Assembly (NCBI GenBank): GCA_023258955.1
Contig: JAHFRE010000020.1
Location: 1-35,334 of the forward strand
Direction: 5' to 3'
DNA: 35,334 bases
Origin: Sterolibacterium sp.
Lineage (GTDB): Bacteria > Pseudomonadota > Gammaproteobacteria > Burkholderiales > Rhodocyclaceae
Made by a program: the position numbers and the translations under genes. The notes under the pieces were generated by a model. It searched no databases, was not told the DNA's origin, and saw only the letters and a list, made by a program, of their open reading frames with translations. Shown one piece after another: positions 20,523-28,852 of this stretch. Every line of letters begins with the position of its first letter. Position 1 is the first letter of the stretch.

Positions 20523-23387
20523 CTAAAAGTGCTTTGCCACCTGCAGCGAAACGATCCTGCCGTAGATGTTGGCGTTCTGTGCGTCGAAAGCGAACGCGGC
20601 GTTGTTGTTGGTAGACAAGACGATCGGTGGATCGCGATTGAGCAGATTCTGTACGTTGAGCGAAGCCCGCAGATCGGAGACGAAGCTGTCGCCCTTGGGA
20701 ATCTGATAGGACAGGGCCGCGTCGAAGGTCTTCCAGGCCGGGATGCTCAGCTTGGGCTGGGTCACTCCGGCGATGGTGATGGGCAGATCGTTGATGTAGG
20801 AACCGACATAGTTCATCGCCAGATTGGCCGACCATTGCCCGCGCGACCAACCGACAGCGGAGCGCCCGCGCAGCGAGATGGGAACGTTCATGTGATCGAG
20901 GTCATCGGTCTCTTGCGCCGTCGGCGAAACCTTCACCTTGTTCTTGAGGATCTTGCTGGCGTTGAAGCTCAGGTTGAAGTTGCCCACCGAGGTGTCGAAT
21001 TCGTAGCCCGCCTCCAGGTCGATGCCGTCTTGCAGCGTGCTCGCGGCGTTGGTGTTTTGCGCCATGAACAGCGCGGTCGCCCGGCAGGCGTTGCTCTGGT
21101 CGTTGGCCACCAGCGAGGGCAGACCCCAGGCCTTGGTGTAGATCGGGTTGTAGGTGCTGGGCACGCCGGGTACGCAGGTCGCCGGTTGCGCCGCGGCGAT
21201 GATGTAGGGCGCGTAGTTGGCTCGCGACGCGGCGGAGGCGAGGAAATTGCTGCTCACCGTCTGCAGGCCGATGATCTGGTTCTCGTACTCGATGCGGTAA
21301 TAGCTGCCGCCGAGGCGCAAGCCGCGCACAAAGGAAGGCTTGTAGTCGAGGCCGAACGACCAGGTCTTGGCCTTCTCCGGCGTCAGCGCCGGATTGGAGC
21401 CGCCGACGCGCACCACGTAGCTCTGCTTGGTGGCGGTATTCGACAGCGGAATCGTCGGGTCGTTGGCGCCATTGCTGACCAATTGCACCGACACCGACGA
21501 GAAAAAGCTGGTGTTGGCGTCGGTCAGGTCGGGCGCGCGGAACGACGTGCCGTAGGAACCGCGGGCGCGCAAGTCGTCATTGACGCCCCAGGCGAAGCCT
21601 ATCTTGGGGTTGGTCGTATTGCCGACGTCGGAGTAGTGCTGGGTCCGCACCGCGAAGTCGAGGTCGAAGCTCTTGACCATGGGCAGGCGGTTGTTGTCTC
21701 CGACCAGCGGCATGTACATCTCGGCGTAGAACGCATCGATGGTGCGATCGCCCTGGGCGCCGACCGTATCGGAGGTGGCTTTGATGCCCACCGAGCTGCG
21801 GTGCTGCGCGAGGTAGAAGCGCTCGTAGCCGCTGGCTACCCGCACCGTGCCGCCGGGAAGGGTGAACAGCGGACCATCGACGCGCAGCGTCGCCTGATTC
21901 AGTTGCGCGTCGCTCTGGTCGTAGCCGTTGACCAGGAAGGAGGCCAGCACGTCCTGTGACGCTGGTAGCGAGCTGAAGGGATTGTAGCTGCCGTTGTTCA
22001 CCGCTGTCTGCAAGGCCGCGGCGAAGAGATTGCCGTTCAGCGCCGAAATGCAGTTTGCGCAGGTGCTCGAGGTCGAGCGGGTAAATACCGCCTCGCCGTT
22101 CCACTTGTTTCCCAGATCCTGCTTCAGACCGAAGGTGTTGCCGGTCTGGGTGTAGAGCACGTGGCCGCCGAGCGGCAGGGCGCCGCGGCCGATGTCCTTC
22201 AAGAAGGAGAAGGACACGGTCTCGGGCGCACCCGCGGCGACGCCAGGCACGCCCGGAATGTAGTAGGGGCTGTTGGCGGGCAAGGTCACGGCACCGGTGG
22301 GTTGAATCAAGCCGAGCAGCGTGCTCTCGCGGTGGTTGTAGTAGCCCTGGTAATAGGCTTTGAGGCGGTTATTGACGTCCAGGTCGAAATTCACAGAGAC
22401 CTGATCGCGCTTGGTATTCGGCAGAAAATCGGTGTATTTCGCCGCGTCGATCAGGTTGGGCTGGTTCAACAGCAGCGCGCTGCCGTTCAGGCCAGTACCG
22501 CTGTAACCGGGTGGAACGCCGTAGTAGGTGAAGGCGCCGGCGCTCGGCAGGGTGGTGTTGTTGCTGGTCGCCGGCACGACGATGTTGCCCGGTGCGCCGC
22601 TGGTCGCCAGATTGGTGCGAATGCGGTTGTCGAGGCCGCCGAAGGGGCGCAGATCCTGCATTGCGAAGGGACTCGACGACTGCAGCATGGCGCCGCGTTC
22701 GTCGTGATCGTAGGCAACGACCAGGCTGCCGCGACCGAGCGAGCCGACGTTGGCCCAGGTCTTGCCGCCGACGATCGATGCCCCGGTCTCGTTGTAGCCG
22801 TGGGTCGTCGTGTAGCGGGGGGTGATCTCGACGCCGTCGAACGACCTGCGGGTGATGTAGTTGACCACGCCGGCGATCGCGTCAGAGCCGTAGATCGCCG
22901 AGGCGCCATCGGCGACGACGTCGATGCGTTCGATGAACGACACCGGCAGCTGATTGGCTTCGACGAAGGAGACGACGTTGCCCGTGGGCGCGATGCGCCG
23001 GCCGTCGATCAGGAGCAGGGTCGCGTTGCTGCTCAAACCGCGCAGACTGATCGTCGAACCGCGCTGCACGTTGGCCTGTCCGTTCTGCGCCGTGTGCAAA
23101 GCTTCGTCGTAGCCGATTCCCTGGACCTGCGGAATGGTATGCAGCACCTCGATCGGGTTGTTGTAGCCGGTATCGAGCAGCGCATCGTGATCTATGGTCA
23201 GCGCCTTGGTGCCGACCGCCTTCACCCCACGAATCTGGGTGCCGGTGACGACGATCTCATCGATCTTTTCCTTGGCAGCGCTGCTCGCGGCGTCGTCGGC
23301 CGCGAACGCGTGGCCGGCTAGGAAAACAGCTAGCAGCTCTGCTAGCACAAGGCGTTTCGCAAGCATCCTGGCTCGTGTTGTCATCAT
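20523..23387 (-). CDS. TonB-dependent outer-membrane receptor 2
   Basis: A 954-residue receptor, first gene of the tannase operon. ATG at 23387 is chosen over upstream in-frame starts because a ggagg lies about 12 bases before it and the signal peptide then begins at MMTTRARM and ends near HAFA-A. The TonB-box region DEIVVTGTQIRG (about 41-52) is followed by a plug with VLHTIPQVQG, GSTISLRGLSSNATLLLIDG and SAIYGSDAIAGVVNYI, then a large barrel ending in VSLQVAKHF. Cys pairs appear in two extracellular-type loops (STCANCIS; ATCVPG...SNACRA). It is similar in type to receptor 1 but longer. Its operon with four exported hydrolases indicates uptake of an ester-linked organic compound rather than a siderophore (inference). 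Confidence 0.93.
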   Translation of the reverse strand: MMTTRARMLAKRLVLAELLAVFLAGHAFAADDAASSAAKEKIDEIVVTGTQIRGVKAVGTKALTIDHDALLDTGYNNPIEVLHTIPQVQGIGYDEALHTAQNGQANVQRGSTISLRGLSSNATLLLIDGRRIAPTGNVVSFVEANQLPVSFIERIDVVADGASAIYGSDAIAGVVNYITRRSFDGVEITPRYTTTHGYNETGASIVGGKTWANVGSLGRGSLVVAYDHDERGAMLQSSSPFAMQDLRPFGGLDNRIRTNLATSGAPGNIVVPATSNNTTLPSAGAFTYYGVPPGYSGTGLNGSALLLNQPNLIDAAKYTDFLPNTKRDQVSVNFDLDVNNRLKAYYQGYYNHRESTLLGLIQPTGAVTLPANSPYYIPGVPGVAAGAPETVSFSFLKDIGRGALPLGGHVLYTQTGNTFGLKQDLGNKWNGEAVFTRSTSSTCANCISALNGNLFAAALQTAVNNGSYNPFSSLPASQDVLASFLVNGYDQSDAQLNQATLRVDGPLFTLPGGTVRVASGYERFYLAQHRSSVGIKATSDTVGAQGDRTIDAFYAEMYMPLVGDNNRLPMVKSFDLDFAVRTQHYSDVGNTTNPKIGFAWGVNDDLRARGSYGTSFRAPDLTDANTSFFSSVSVQLVSNGANDPTIPLSNTATKQSYVVRVGGSNPALTPEKAKTWSFGLDYKPSFVRGLRLGGSYYRIEYENQIIGLQTVSSNFLASAASRANYAPYIIAAAQPATCVPGVPSTYNPIYTKAWGLPSLVANDQSNACRATALFMAQNTNAASTLQDGIDLEAGYEFDTSVGNFNLSFNASKILKNKVKVSPTAQETDDLDHMNVPISLRGRSAVGWSRGQWSANLAMNYVGSYINDLPITIAGVTQPKLSIPAWKTFDAALSYQIPKGDSFVSDLRASLNVQNLLNRDPPIVLSTNNNAAFAFDAQNANIYGRIVSLQVAKHF

Positions 23388-23656
23388 GATGAATCCATCC
23401 CTCCCTTGAAATCCGTCTGATCCGCTGTCCCGGCGAGTCGGCAGCGGCAAGCAATGCTTGTTTTGCAAAAGCTCAGGTCGAGTGCTCGGCCCCGTCGCTG
23501 GAAAGCCAACTTCACAGCGAAACGATATTGCAAAGCGGCTCGCCCCACCTATTTATTATCAAAATGTCGGTCATTCATGGATCGAATAGGGTGGTCGGCG
23601 ACCAAGCGCCGCCAAGATACCCATCGTTGCAGGTATGATCGTGCCAGAAGGTAGAC
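23388..23656. promoter_or_regulatory. Divergent TonB receptor 2/glycerate kinase control region
   Basis: 269 bases between divergent starts. It holds the second copy of the shared 31-base element (23548-23578). On the minus strand GATAAT at about 23559-23554 directly follows the element, as a -10 box would, although no good -35 is present, which fits an activator-dependent promoter. A 24-codon open frame starting at 23564 is discussed in the findings. Confidence 0.5.
23548..23578. repeat. Shared 31-base element, copy 2
   Basis: Partner of 13830-13860 (23 of 31 identical). The dyad aatg-N5-catt is at 23563-23575. It lies about 160 bases before the receptor 2 start and 80 bases before the glycerate kinase start. 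Confidence 0.5.
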
Positions 23657-24928
23657 ATGGAACCTCATCCCCGCGACCTGTTGCAGACCATGTTCGACGC
23701 TGCCATCGCCGCGGCGCAGCCGGATCTTTGCGTTCCCCAGCACCTGCCCAATCCACCCAAGGGACGCCTGATCGTCATCGGCGCCGGCAAAGCCTCTGCG
23801 GCGATGGCGCGCGCGGTCGAGCGGCACTGGGCGGAGGCCATCGAAGGCCTGGTCGTGACGCGCTACGGCTACGCCGTTGCCTGCGACAAGATCGAGATCG
23901 TCGAGGCGGCGCATCCCGTGCCCGATCTGGCGGGACAGGCGGCGGCAGAGCGCATGTTGCGGCTCGTCTCCGGCCTCTGCAGCGACGACCTGGTGCTGTG
24001 CCTGATCTCCGGCGGCGGCTCGTCCCTGTTGCCCTTGCCCGCCGCGGGCATCAGCCTGGAAGACAAGCAGGCGATCAATCGCGCCCTTCTTGCCAGTGGC
24101 GCCAGCATCGGCGAGATCAACTGCATCCGCCGCCACCTGTCGGCGATCAAGGGCGGCCGCCTAGCCGCGGCCTGTCATCCGGCGCGCGTCTTGAATCTGA
24201 TCATCTCCGACGTTCCGGGCGACGATCCCATCGACATCGCCTCGGGTCCGACCGTGGCCGATCGCAGCACCTGCGGCGAGGCCATGGCCATCGTCCGACG
24301 CTACGGCATCGAACTTCCCGCACGGGCCCTCGACCTGCTCGAAAGCGGCACGCTGGAGTCGATCAAAGCGGGGGATCCGCGACTGCCGCCGATCGAAACC
24401 CGACTGATCGCAACGCCGCAGATGGCCTTGCAGGCAGCGGCGCAGGCCGCCCGTGCGGCCGGCTATACGCCGCACATCCTCGGCGCGAGCATCGAAGGCG
24501 AAGCGCGCGAGCTGGGCAAGGTGATGGCCGGCATCGCGAAACAGGTCCGGCTTCAGGGTCAGCCCTTCGCCGCACCCTGTGTCCTGCTCTCCGGCGGCGA
24601 GACGACGGTCACGGTGCGCGGCGCTGGGCGCGGTGGACGCAATGTCGAATTCCTGTTGTCTCTGGCGATCGCCCTCGATGGCTTACCCGGTACATACGCG
24701 CTCGCCGGTGACACCGACGGCGTCGATGGCCAGGAAGAGATCGCGGGGGCCTTCCTGTCGCCGGATACGCTCGCGCGCGCCTGGGCCAAGGGCATCCGGC
24801 CACGAGACAGTCTTGACGACAACGATGGCCACGGCTTCTTCATGGCCCTCGGTGACTCGATCGTGACCGGCCCGACGCTGACCAACGTCAATGACTTTCG
24901 CGCCATTCTCGTCACCGTCGAGTCCTAG
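23657..24928 (+). CDS. Glycerate 2-kinase, MOFRL/GckA family
   Basis: A 423-residue cytoplasmic kinase converting D-glycerate and ATP to 2-phosphoglycerate, feeding lower glycolysis. The N-terminal DUF4147 domain shows LIVIGAGKASAAMARAVE (about 38-55) and LCLISGGGSSLLPLPAAGI (115-133), the nucleotide-binding loop, plus NCIRRHLSAIKGGRLA and LIISDVPGDDPIDIASGPT. The C-terminal MOFRL domain shows LLSGGETTVTVRGAGRGGRN and AGDTDGVDG (about 313-358). ATG at 23657 with SD gaagg. Length is standard. The gene usually belongs to glycerate, tartronate semialdehyde or hydroxypyruvate routes; here it stands divergent from receptor 2 and shares a control region with it, so it may use glycerate from the imported compound, but a housekeeping role is equally possible. 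Confidence 0.93.
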   Translation: MEPHPRDLLQTMFDAAIAAAQPDLCVPQHLPNPPKGRLIVIGAGKASAAMARAVERHWAEAIEGLVVTRYGYAVACDKIEIVEAAHPVPDLAGQAAAERMLRLVSGLCSDDLVLCLISGGGSSLLPLPAAGISLEDKQAINRALLASGASIGEINCIRRHLSAIKGGRLAAACHPARVLNLIISDVPGDDPIDIASGPTVADRSTCGEAMAIVRRYGIELPARALDLLESGTLESIKAGDPRLPPIETRLIATPQMALQAAAQAARAAGYTPHILGASIEGEARELGKVMAGIAKQVRLQGQPFAAPCVLLSGGETTVTVRGAGRGGRNVEFLLSLAIALDGLPGTYALAGDTDGVDGQEEIAGAFLSPDTLARAWAKGIRPRDSLDDNDGHGFFMALGDSIVTGPTLTNVNDFRAILVTVES

Positions 24929-24992
24929 CCGGCCAGCGACTTCAACGCCCTGGCCGTGTTCAATCCGTCACCTGATCGAGAAAGGGAGCGCA

Positions 24993-25187
24993 ATGGCGAA
25001 CAAATCGCAGGGCACGCGCAACTTCATGCGCGCCGGCGGCGTGACCGGCGCCACCAGCGGCAAGGACAAGGGGCCGCCGTCGAAGCTGCTGCGCACGCTG
25101 CAAGGCCGCGCCGCCAAGCAGCGCTTGGCGGAACTGCCGGGAAAGGCGAAGCAGCTGATCGCCGAACTGGCGCGGAAGAAGGGCTAG
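24993..25187 (+). CDS. Small basic protein, 64 aa, unknown
   Basis: ATG at 24993 is preceded by aaaggga, a good SD, 64 bases after the glycerate kinase stop. The protein is rich in Lys, Arg, Gly and Ala (MANKSQGTRNFMRAGG at the start, LAELPGKAKQLIAELARKKG at the end); the second half looks helical and amphipathic. No signal or membrane segment. It resembles small nucleic-acid-binding-like hypothetical proteins only in composition. Converges on the exonuclease gene with 33 bases between. Confidence 0.55.
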   Translation: MANKSQGTRNFMRAGGVTGATSGKDKGPPSKLLRTLQGRAAKQRLAELPGKAKQLIAELARKKG

Positions 25188-25220
25188 CCGCCGCGACCGC
25201 TGGCAGCGCGCAGCGCTCGC

Positions 25221-26009
25221 TCAGCCCGTCCAGGCGGCGAGGAACTCGCGCCAGTGCGCTTGGCCGAGTTCGCCGAGCGACCGGCGCACCAGTTCGAGTT
25301 CGGCCTCGTGCTCGTCGGCCGAGAGGGCGCCGCGCATCTTCTGGAAGCGCAGATAGACGAGGTAGGTGTTGACCACGTCGGTCTCGCAATAGTCGCGGAT
25401 AGAGTTGATGCCGCCGGCCTGAAACGTGTCCCACACCGCGGAACCGTCCATCCCCAGCTTGCCCGGCAGACCCATCAGCTTCGCCAGCTGATCGAGCGGT
25501 GCGGCGGCGCGCGGCTGGTAGAGGGCGAGCAGATCCATCAGGTCGAGATGGCGGGCGTGGTAGCGGCTGATGTAGTTGTTCCACTTGAAGTCGCGACTGT
25601 CGCGGTAGTCGCCCTCGCCCATCTCCCAGTAGCGCGGCGCCACGACGCCGTGGATCAGGCCGCGATAGTGCAGCACCGGCAGGTCGAAGCCGCCGCCGTT
25701 CCAGGACACCAGCTGCGGGGTGAACTTCTCGATGCCGTCGAAGAAGCGCTGGATGATCTGCGCCTCGCTGCATTCGGGTTCGGCCAGCGAGCGCACCAGG
25801 AATTTGTCGCCCTCACGCAGCGCGTAGGAGATCACCACGACTCGTTGCAGATGCAGCGGCAGGAAGTCGCTGCCGTTCTTCGCCCGCTGTTTCTGGAACG
25901 CGTATTCGGCGACCTCGGCGTCGGACAGCGCCGCGTCGAGCTCGAACAGCGAGCGCAGGCCCGCCACATCGGGCACGGTCTCGATGTCGAAGGTGACCCG
26001 CGCCACCAC
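25221..26009 (-). CDS. Predicted PolB-like 3'-5' exonuclease
   Basis: A 262-residue DEDD-type exonuclease of the family related to the proofreading domain of B-family polymerases. Exo I is TFDIETVPD (Asp and Glu near residues 7-9), Exo II is LVSWNGGGFDLPVL (Asp near 110) and Exo III is IRDYCETDVVNTYLVYL (Asp near 208), the acidic residues that hold two metal ions. It has no polymerase domain, as expected for this stand-alone family. The start is GTG at 26009 (or 26006), one base after the cysM stop, giving Exo I just inside the N-terminus. The pairing with cysM is known from betaproteobacteria. The biological role, presumably in DNA repair, is not established. Confidence 0.88.
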   Translation of the reverse strand: MVARVTFDIETVPDVAGLRSLFELDAALSDAEVAEYAFQKQRAKNGSDFLPLHLQRVVVISYALREGDKFLVRSLAEPECSEAQIIQRFFDGIEKFTPQLVSWNGGGFDLPVLHYRGLIHGVVAPRYWEMGEGDYRDSRDFKWNNYISRYHARHLDLMDLLALYQPRAAAPLDQLAKLMGLPGKLGMDGSAVWDTFQAGGINSIRDYCETDVVNTYLVYLRFQKMRGALSADEHEAELELVRRSLGELGQAHWREFLAAWTG

Positions 26010-26010
26010 G

Positions 26011-26907
26011 CTAGGCCGGGAAAACGCCGGTCGATAGATAGCGGTCGCCGCGATCGCAGACGATGCTGACGATGACCGCGTTCTCCAGCTCGACGGCAAC
26101 GCGCAACGCCACCGCCAGGGCGCCGCCGGAAGAGATGCCGGCGAACACCCCTTCCTCGCGCGCCAGGCGCCGCGTCATGTCTTCGGCCACGGCCTGGCTC
26201 ACCGATTCGATGCGATCGACGCGATCGCGCTCGAAGATCTTTGGCAGATAGGCCTCGGGCCACTTGCGGATGCCGGGGATCTGCGAACCCTCCTCGGGTT
26301 GGCAACCGACGATCTGGATGGCGGGGTTCTGTTCCTTGAGGTAGCGCGACACGCCCATGATGGTGCCGGTCGTGCCCATGCTGCTGACGAAGTGGGTGAC
26401 CCGCCCTTCCGTGTCGCGCCAAATCTCAGGGCCCGTGGCTTCGTAGTGAGCGAGCGGATTGTCGGGGTTGGCGAACTGGTCGAGGATGATGCCGCGGCCT
26501 TCGGCTTGCATCTTTTCGGCGACGTCGCGCGCCGTTTCCATGCCGCCGGCCTTCGGCGTCAGCACCAGTTTGGCGCCGTACGCGCTCATGCTCTGGCGGC
26601 GCTCGACGCTCTGATTTTCCGGCATCACCAGGATCATCGCGTAGCCGCGCATCGCCGCCACCATCGCCAGGGCGATGCCGGTGTTGCCGCTGGTGGCCTC
26701 GATCAGCGTGTCGCCGGGCTTGATCCGGCCGGAACTCTCGGCGCGCACGATCATCGACAGCGCCGGCCGGTCCTTGACCGAGCCCGCCGGATTGTTGCCC
26801 TCGAGCTTGGCCAGGATCAGGTTGCCGCGCCGGTTGCATTCCGCCCCCGGCAAGCGCTTCAGACGCACCAGCGGGGTGTTGCCGACCGCCTGCTCGAGCG
26901 TGATCAT
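26011..26907 (-). CDS. cysM: Cysteine synthase B
   Basis: A 298-residue PLP enzyme making cysteine from O-acetylserine and sulfide or thiosulfate. The PLP lysine is in [16 protein letters not shown] (Lys about 45); the substrate loop is [12 protein letters not shown], and the phosphate-binding loop is [15 protein letters not shown]. Length and the NPAGSVKDR wording (rather than PxxSVKDR of CysK) favour CysM. The ATG overlaps the rfaD stop by 4 bases (ATGA), showing translational coupling. Confidence 0.94.
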   Translation of the reverse strand: MITLEQAVGNTPLVRLKRLPGAECNRRGNLILAKLEGNNPAGSVKDRPALSMIVRAESSGRIKPGDTLIEATSGNTGIALAMVAAMRGYAMILVMPENQSVERRQSMSAYGAKLVLTPKAGGMETARDVAEKMQAEGRGIILDQFANPDNPLAHYEATGPEIWRDTEGRVTHFVSSMGTTGTIMGVSRYLKEQNPAIQIVGCQPEEGSQIPGIRKWPEAYLPKIFERDRVDRIESVSQAVAEDMTRRLAREEGVFAGISSGGALAVALRVAVELENAVIVSIVCDRGDRYLSTGVFPA

Positions 26908-27905
26908 GGCGCCTCCGTCTGCAGCAAGCGCGCCACGTAGTCGGACACGCCCTGCTCCACCGTCGCGAACTCGTCGGCGTAACCGATCGCGCGCAATTCA
27001 CCGAGGTCGGCCTCGGTGTAGCTCTGGTACTTGCCGGCGAGCGCCGGCGGAAAGGCGATGTAGTCGACCAGACCGCGGCCAACCATCTCGGCCAGGGTCA
27101 GCGCCGGCTCTCCGGCGGCCAGCCGGCAGGCGTTGACCGTGGCCACCGCCACCTCGTTGAAGCTCTGCGCGCGACCGGTACCCAGATTGAAGATGCCGGA
27201 GAGATCGGGATGCTCGAGGAAGAACAGGTTGACCTTGACCACGTCGGCGATCGAGACGAAATCGCGGCGCTGTTCGCCGTCGGCGTAGCCACCGCTGCCG
27301 GCGAACAGCTTGACCCGGCCTTCGGCGCGGTACTGGTTGAAGAAGTGGAAGGCCACCGAAGCCATGCGCCCTTTGTGCTGCTCGCGCGGACCATAGACGT
27401 TGAAATAGCGCAGCCCGATCACCTGCGAGGAGATCTCCGGCAGGCGCCGCCGCACCACCTGATCGAAGAGAAACTTCGAGTAGGCGTAGATGTTGAGTGG
27501 CGCTTCGTGGCGTCGATCTTCGCGGAAGACGCTGCCACCGCCGTAGACCGAGGCCGACGAGGCGTAGAGCAGCGGCAGCTCCTGGTCGGCGCAGAAGTCG
27601 AGCAGGGAGCAGGAGTAGCGAAAGTTGTTGGCCATCATGTAGCGGCCGTCGCTCTCCATGGTGTCCGAGCAAGCGCCCTGGTGCACGATGGCGTCGATGG
27701 CGCCGTCGAAGTTTCCCGCTTCGAGCGCTTCGAGAAAGTCGCGCTGATCGAGGTAGTCGGCGATCTCGCAATCGACCAGATTGACGAACTTGTCGGCCTG
27801 GCTGAGATCGTCGACCGCGATGATGTCATCAACGCCGCGCTCGTTCAGAGCCTTGACCAGATTGGCGCCGATGAATCCCGCGGCACCGGTGACGATGGTG
27901 TACAT
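26904..27905 (-). CDS. rfaD: ADP-L-glycero-D-manno-heptose 6-epimerase
   Basis: A 333-residue short-chain dehydrogenase-type epimerase that converts ADP-D-glycero- to ADP-L-glycero-manno-heptose, the last step in making the heptose of the LPS inner core. The nucleotide loop is [17 protein letters not shown] (residues 4-20, GxxGxxG), the active site is a Tyr-x-x-x-Lys in [14 protein letters not shown] (about 138-151), and [13 protein letters not shown] follows. ATG at 27905 with SD aggaa. It lies 7 bases after rfaE, the preceding pathway gene. Confidence 0.95.
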   Translation of the reverse strand: MYTIVTGAAGFIGANLVKALNERGVDDIIAVDDLSQADKFVNLVDCEIADYLDQRDFLEALEAGNFDGAIDAIVHQGACSDTMESDGRYMMANNFRYSCSLLDFCADQELPLLYASSASVYGGGSVFREDRRHEAPLNIYAYSKFLFDQVVRRRLPEISSQVIGLRYFNVYGPREQHKGRMASVAFHFFNQYRAEGRVKLFAGSGGYADGEQRRDFVSIADVVKVNLFFLEHPDLSGIFNLGTGRAQSFNEVAVATVNACRLAAGEPALTLAEMVGRGLVDYIAFPPALAGKYQSYTEADLGELRAIGYADEFATVEQGVSDYVARLLQTEAP

Positions 27906-27912
27906 GCTGTTC

Positions 27913-28842
27913 CTATGCTGTTGCCTGCAGTTCGGCCAAGGTGCAGGTTGCCGTTCCCAATTTGCCGACGACGACGCTGGCCGCCCGGTTGGCCAGCTGC
28001 ATCGCCTGGGCCAGACCGAGACCGCTGGCCAGCATCACCGCCATGGTCGCGATCACCGTGTCGCCGGCGCCGCTGACATCATATACCTCGCGCGCACGCG
28101 CCGCTTCATGGACCCGCCCGGCGCTAGTAAACAACGTCATTCCTTCCTCGGAGCGGGTCAGCAACAGGGCTTCGATGCCCAGCTCTTCGCGCAGCGCCTG
28201 GGCCTTGGCCTCGAGCTCGGCCTCGCCGGCCCAGCTGCCGACGACCTGGCGGAATTCGGCGCGGTTGGGCGTCAGCAGGGTGGCGCCGGCGTAGCGCTGA
28301 TAGTCTTCGCCCTTGGGGTCCACCAGCACCGGTTTGGCGGCGGCGCGCGCCTGCGCGATCATGGTGCCGATGTGGGCCAGCCCGCCCTTGCCGTAGTCGG
28401 ACAGGATCACCACATCGCAATCGGGCAGGCGGCTCTCGAATTCCGCCAGCTTGGCGCGCAGCACCTCGTGCGCCGGCCAGGTCTCGAAATCGATGCGCAG
28501 CAGCTGCTGCTGGCGGCCGATCACGCGCAGCTTGACCGTGGTCGACAACGCGGGATCCTCGTGCAGGCTGACGCTGATACCTTCCCTTGCCAGCAGACGC
28601 GCCAGCGAGTTGCCGGCCTCATCGCCGCCGACCACCGACAGCAGGGTCGCGTGAGCGCCCAGCGAGACGACGTTGCGCGCGACATTGGCCGCGCCCCCCG
28701 GTCGCTCCTCGATCCGCTCCACCTTGACCACCGGAACCGGCGCTTCGGGCGAGATTCGGCTGACTTCGCCGAACCAGTAGCGGTCGAGCATGACGTCGCC
28801 GACGGTGAGCACGCGCGCCGCCGCGGTTTGGGGAAGGTTCAA
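27913..28842 (-). CDS. rfaE: D-glycero-beta-D-manno-heptose-7-phosphate kinase
   Basis: A 309-residue PfkB/ribokinase-fold kinase that makes heptose 1,7-bisphosphate. It has only the kinase half of enterobacterial HldE (no adenylyltransferase domain), the usual split state in betaproteobacteria, so an RfaE2 adenylyltransferase should be encoded elsewhere. Motifs: [16 protein letters not shown] (about 52-67) and [20 protein letters not shown] (about 256-275), with the catalytic Asp in GAGD. The start is TTG at 28842 with SD gagga overlapping the lapB stop, a start supported by the standard N-terminus [13 protein letters not shown]. Confidence 0.94.
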   Translation of the reverse strand: MNLPQTAAARVLTVGDVMLDRYWFGEVSRISPEAPVPVVKVERIEERPGGAANVARNVVSLGAHATLLSVVGGDEAGNSLARLLAREGISVSLHEDPALSTTVKLRVIGRQQQLLRIDFETWPAHEVLRAKLAEFESRLPDCDVVILSDYGKGGLAHIGTMIAQARAAAKPVLVDPKGEDYQRYAGATLLTPNRAEFRQVVGSWAGEAELEAKAQALREELGIEALLLTRSEEGMTLFTSAGRVHEAARAREVYDVSGAGDTVIATMAVMLASGLGLAQAMQLANRAASVVVGKLGTATCTLAELQATA

Positions 28843-28852
28843 GAAAAGGTCC

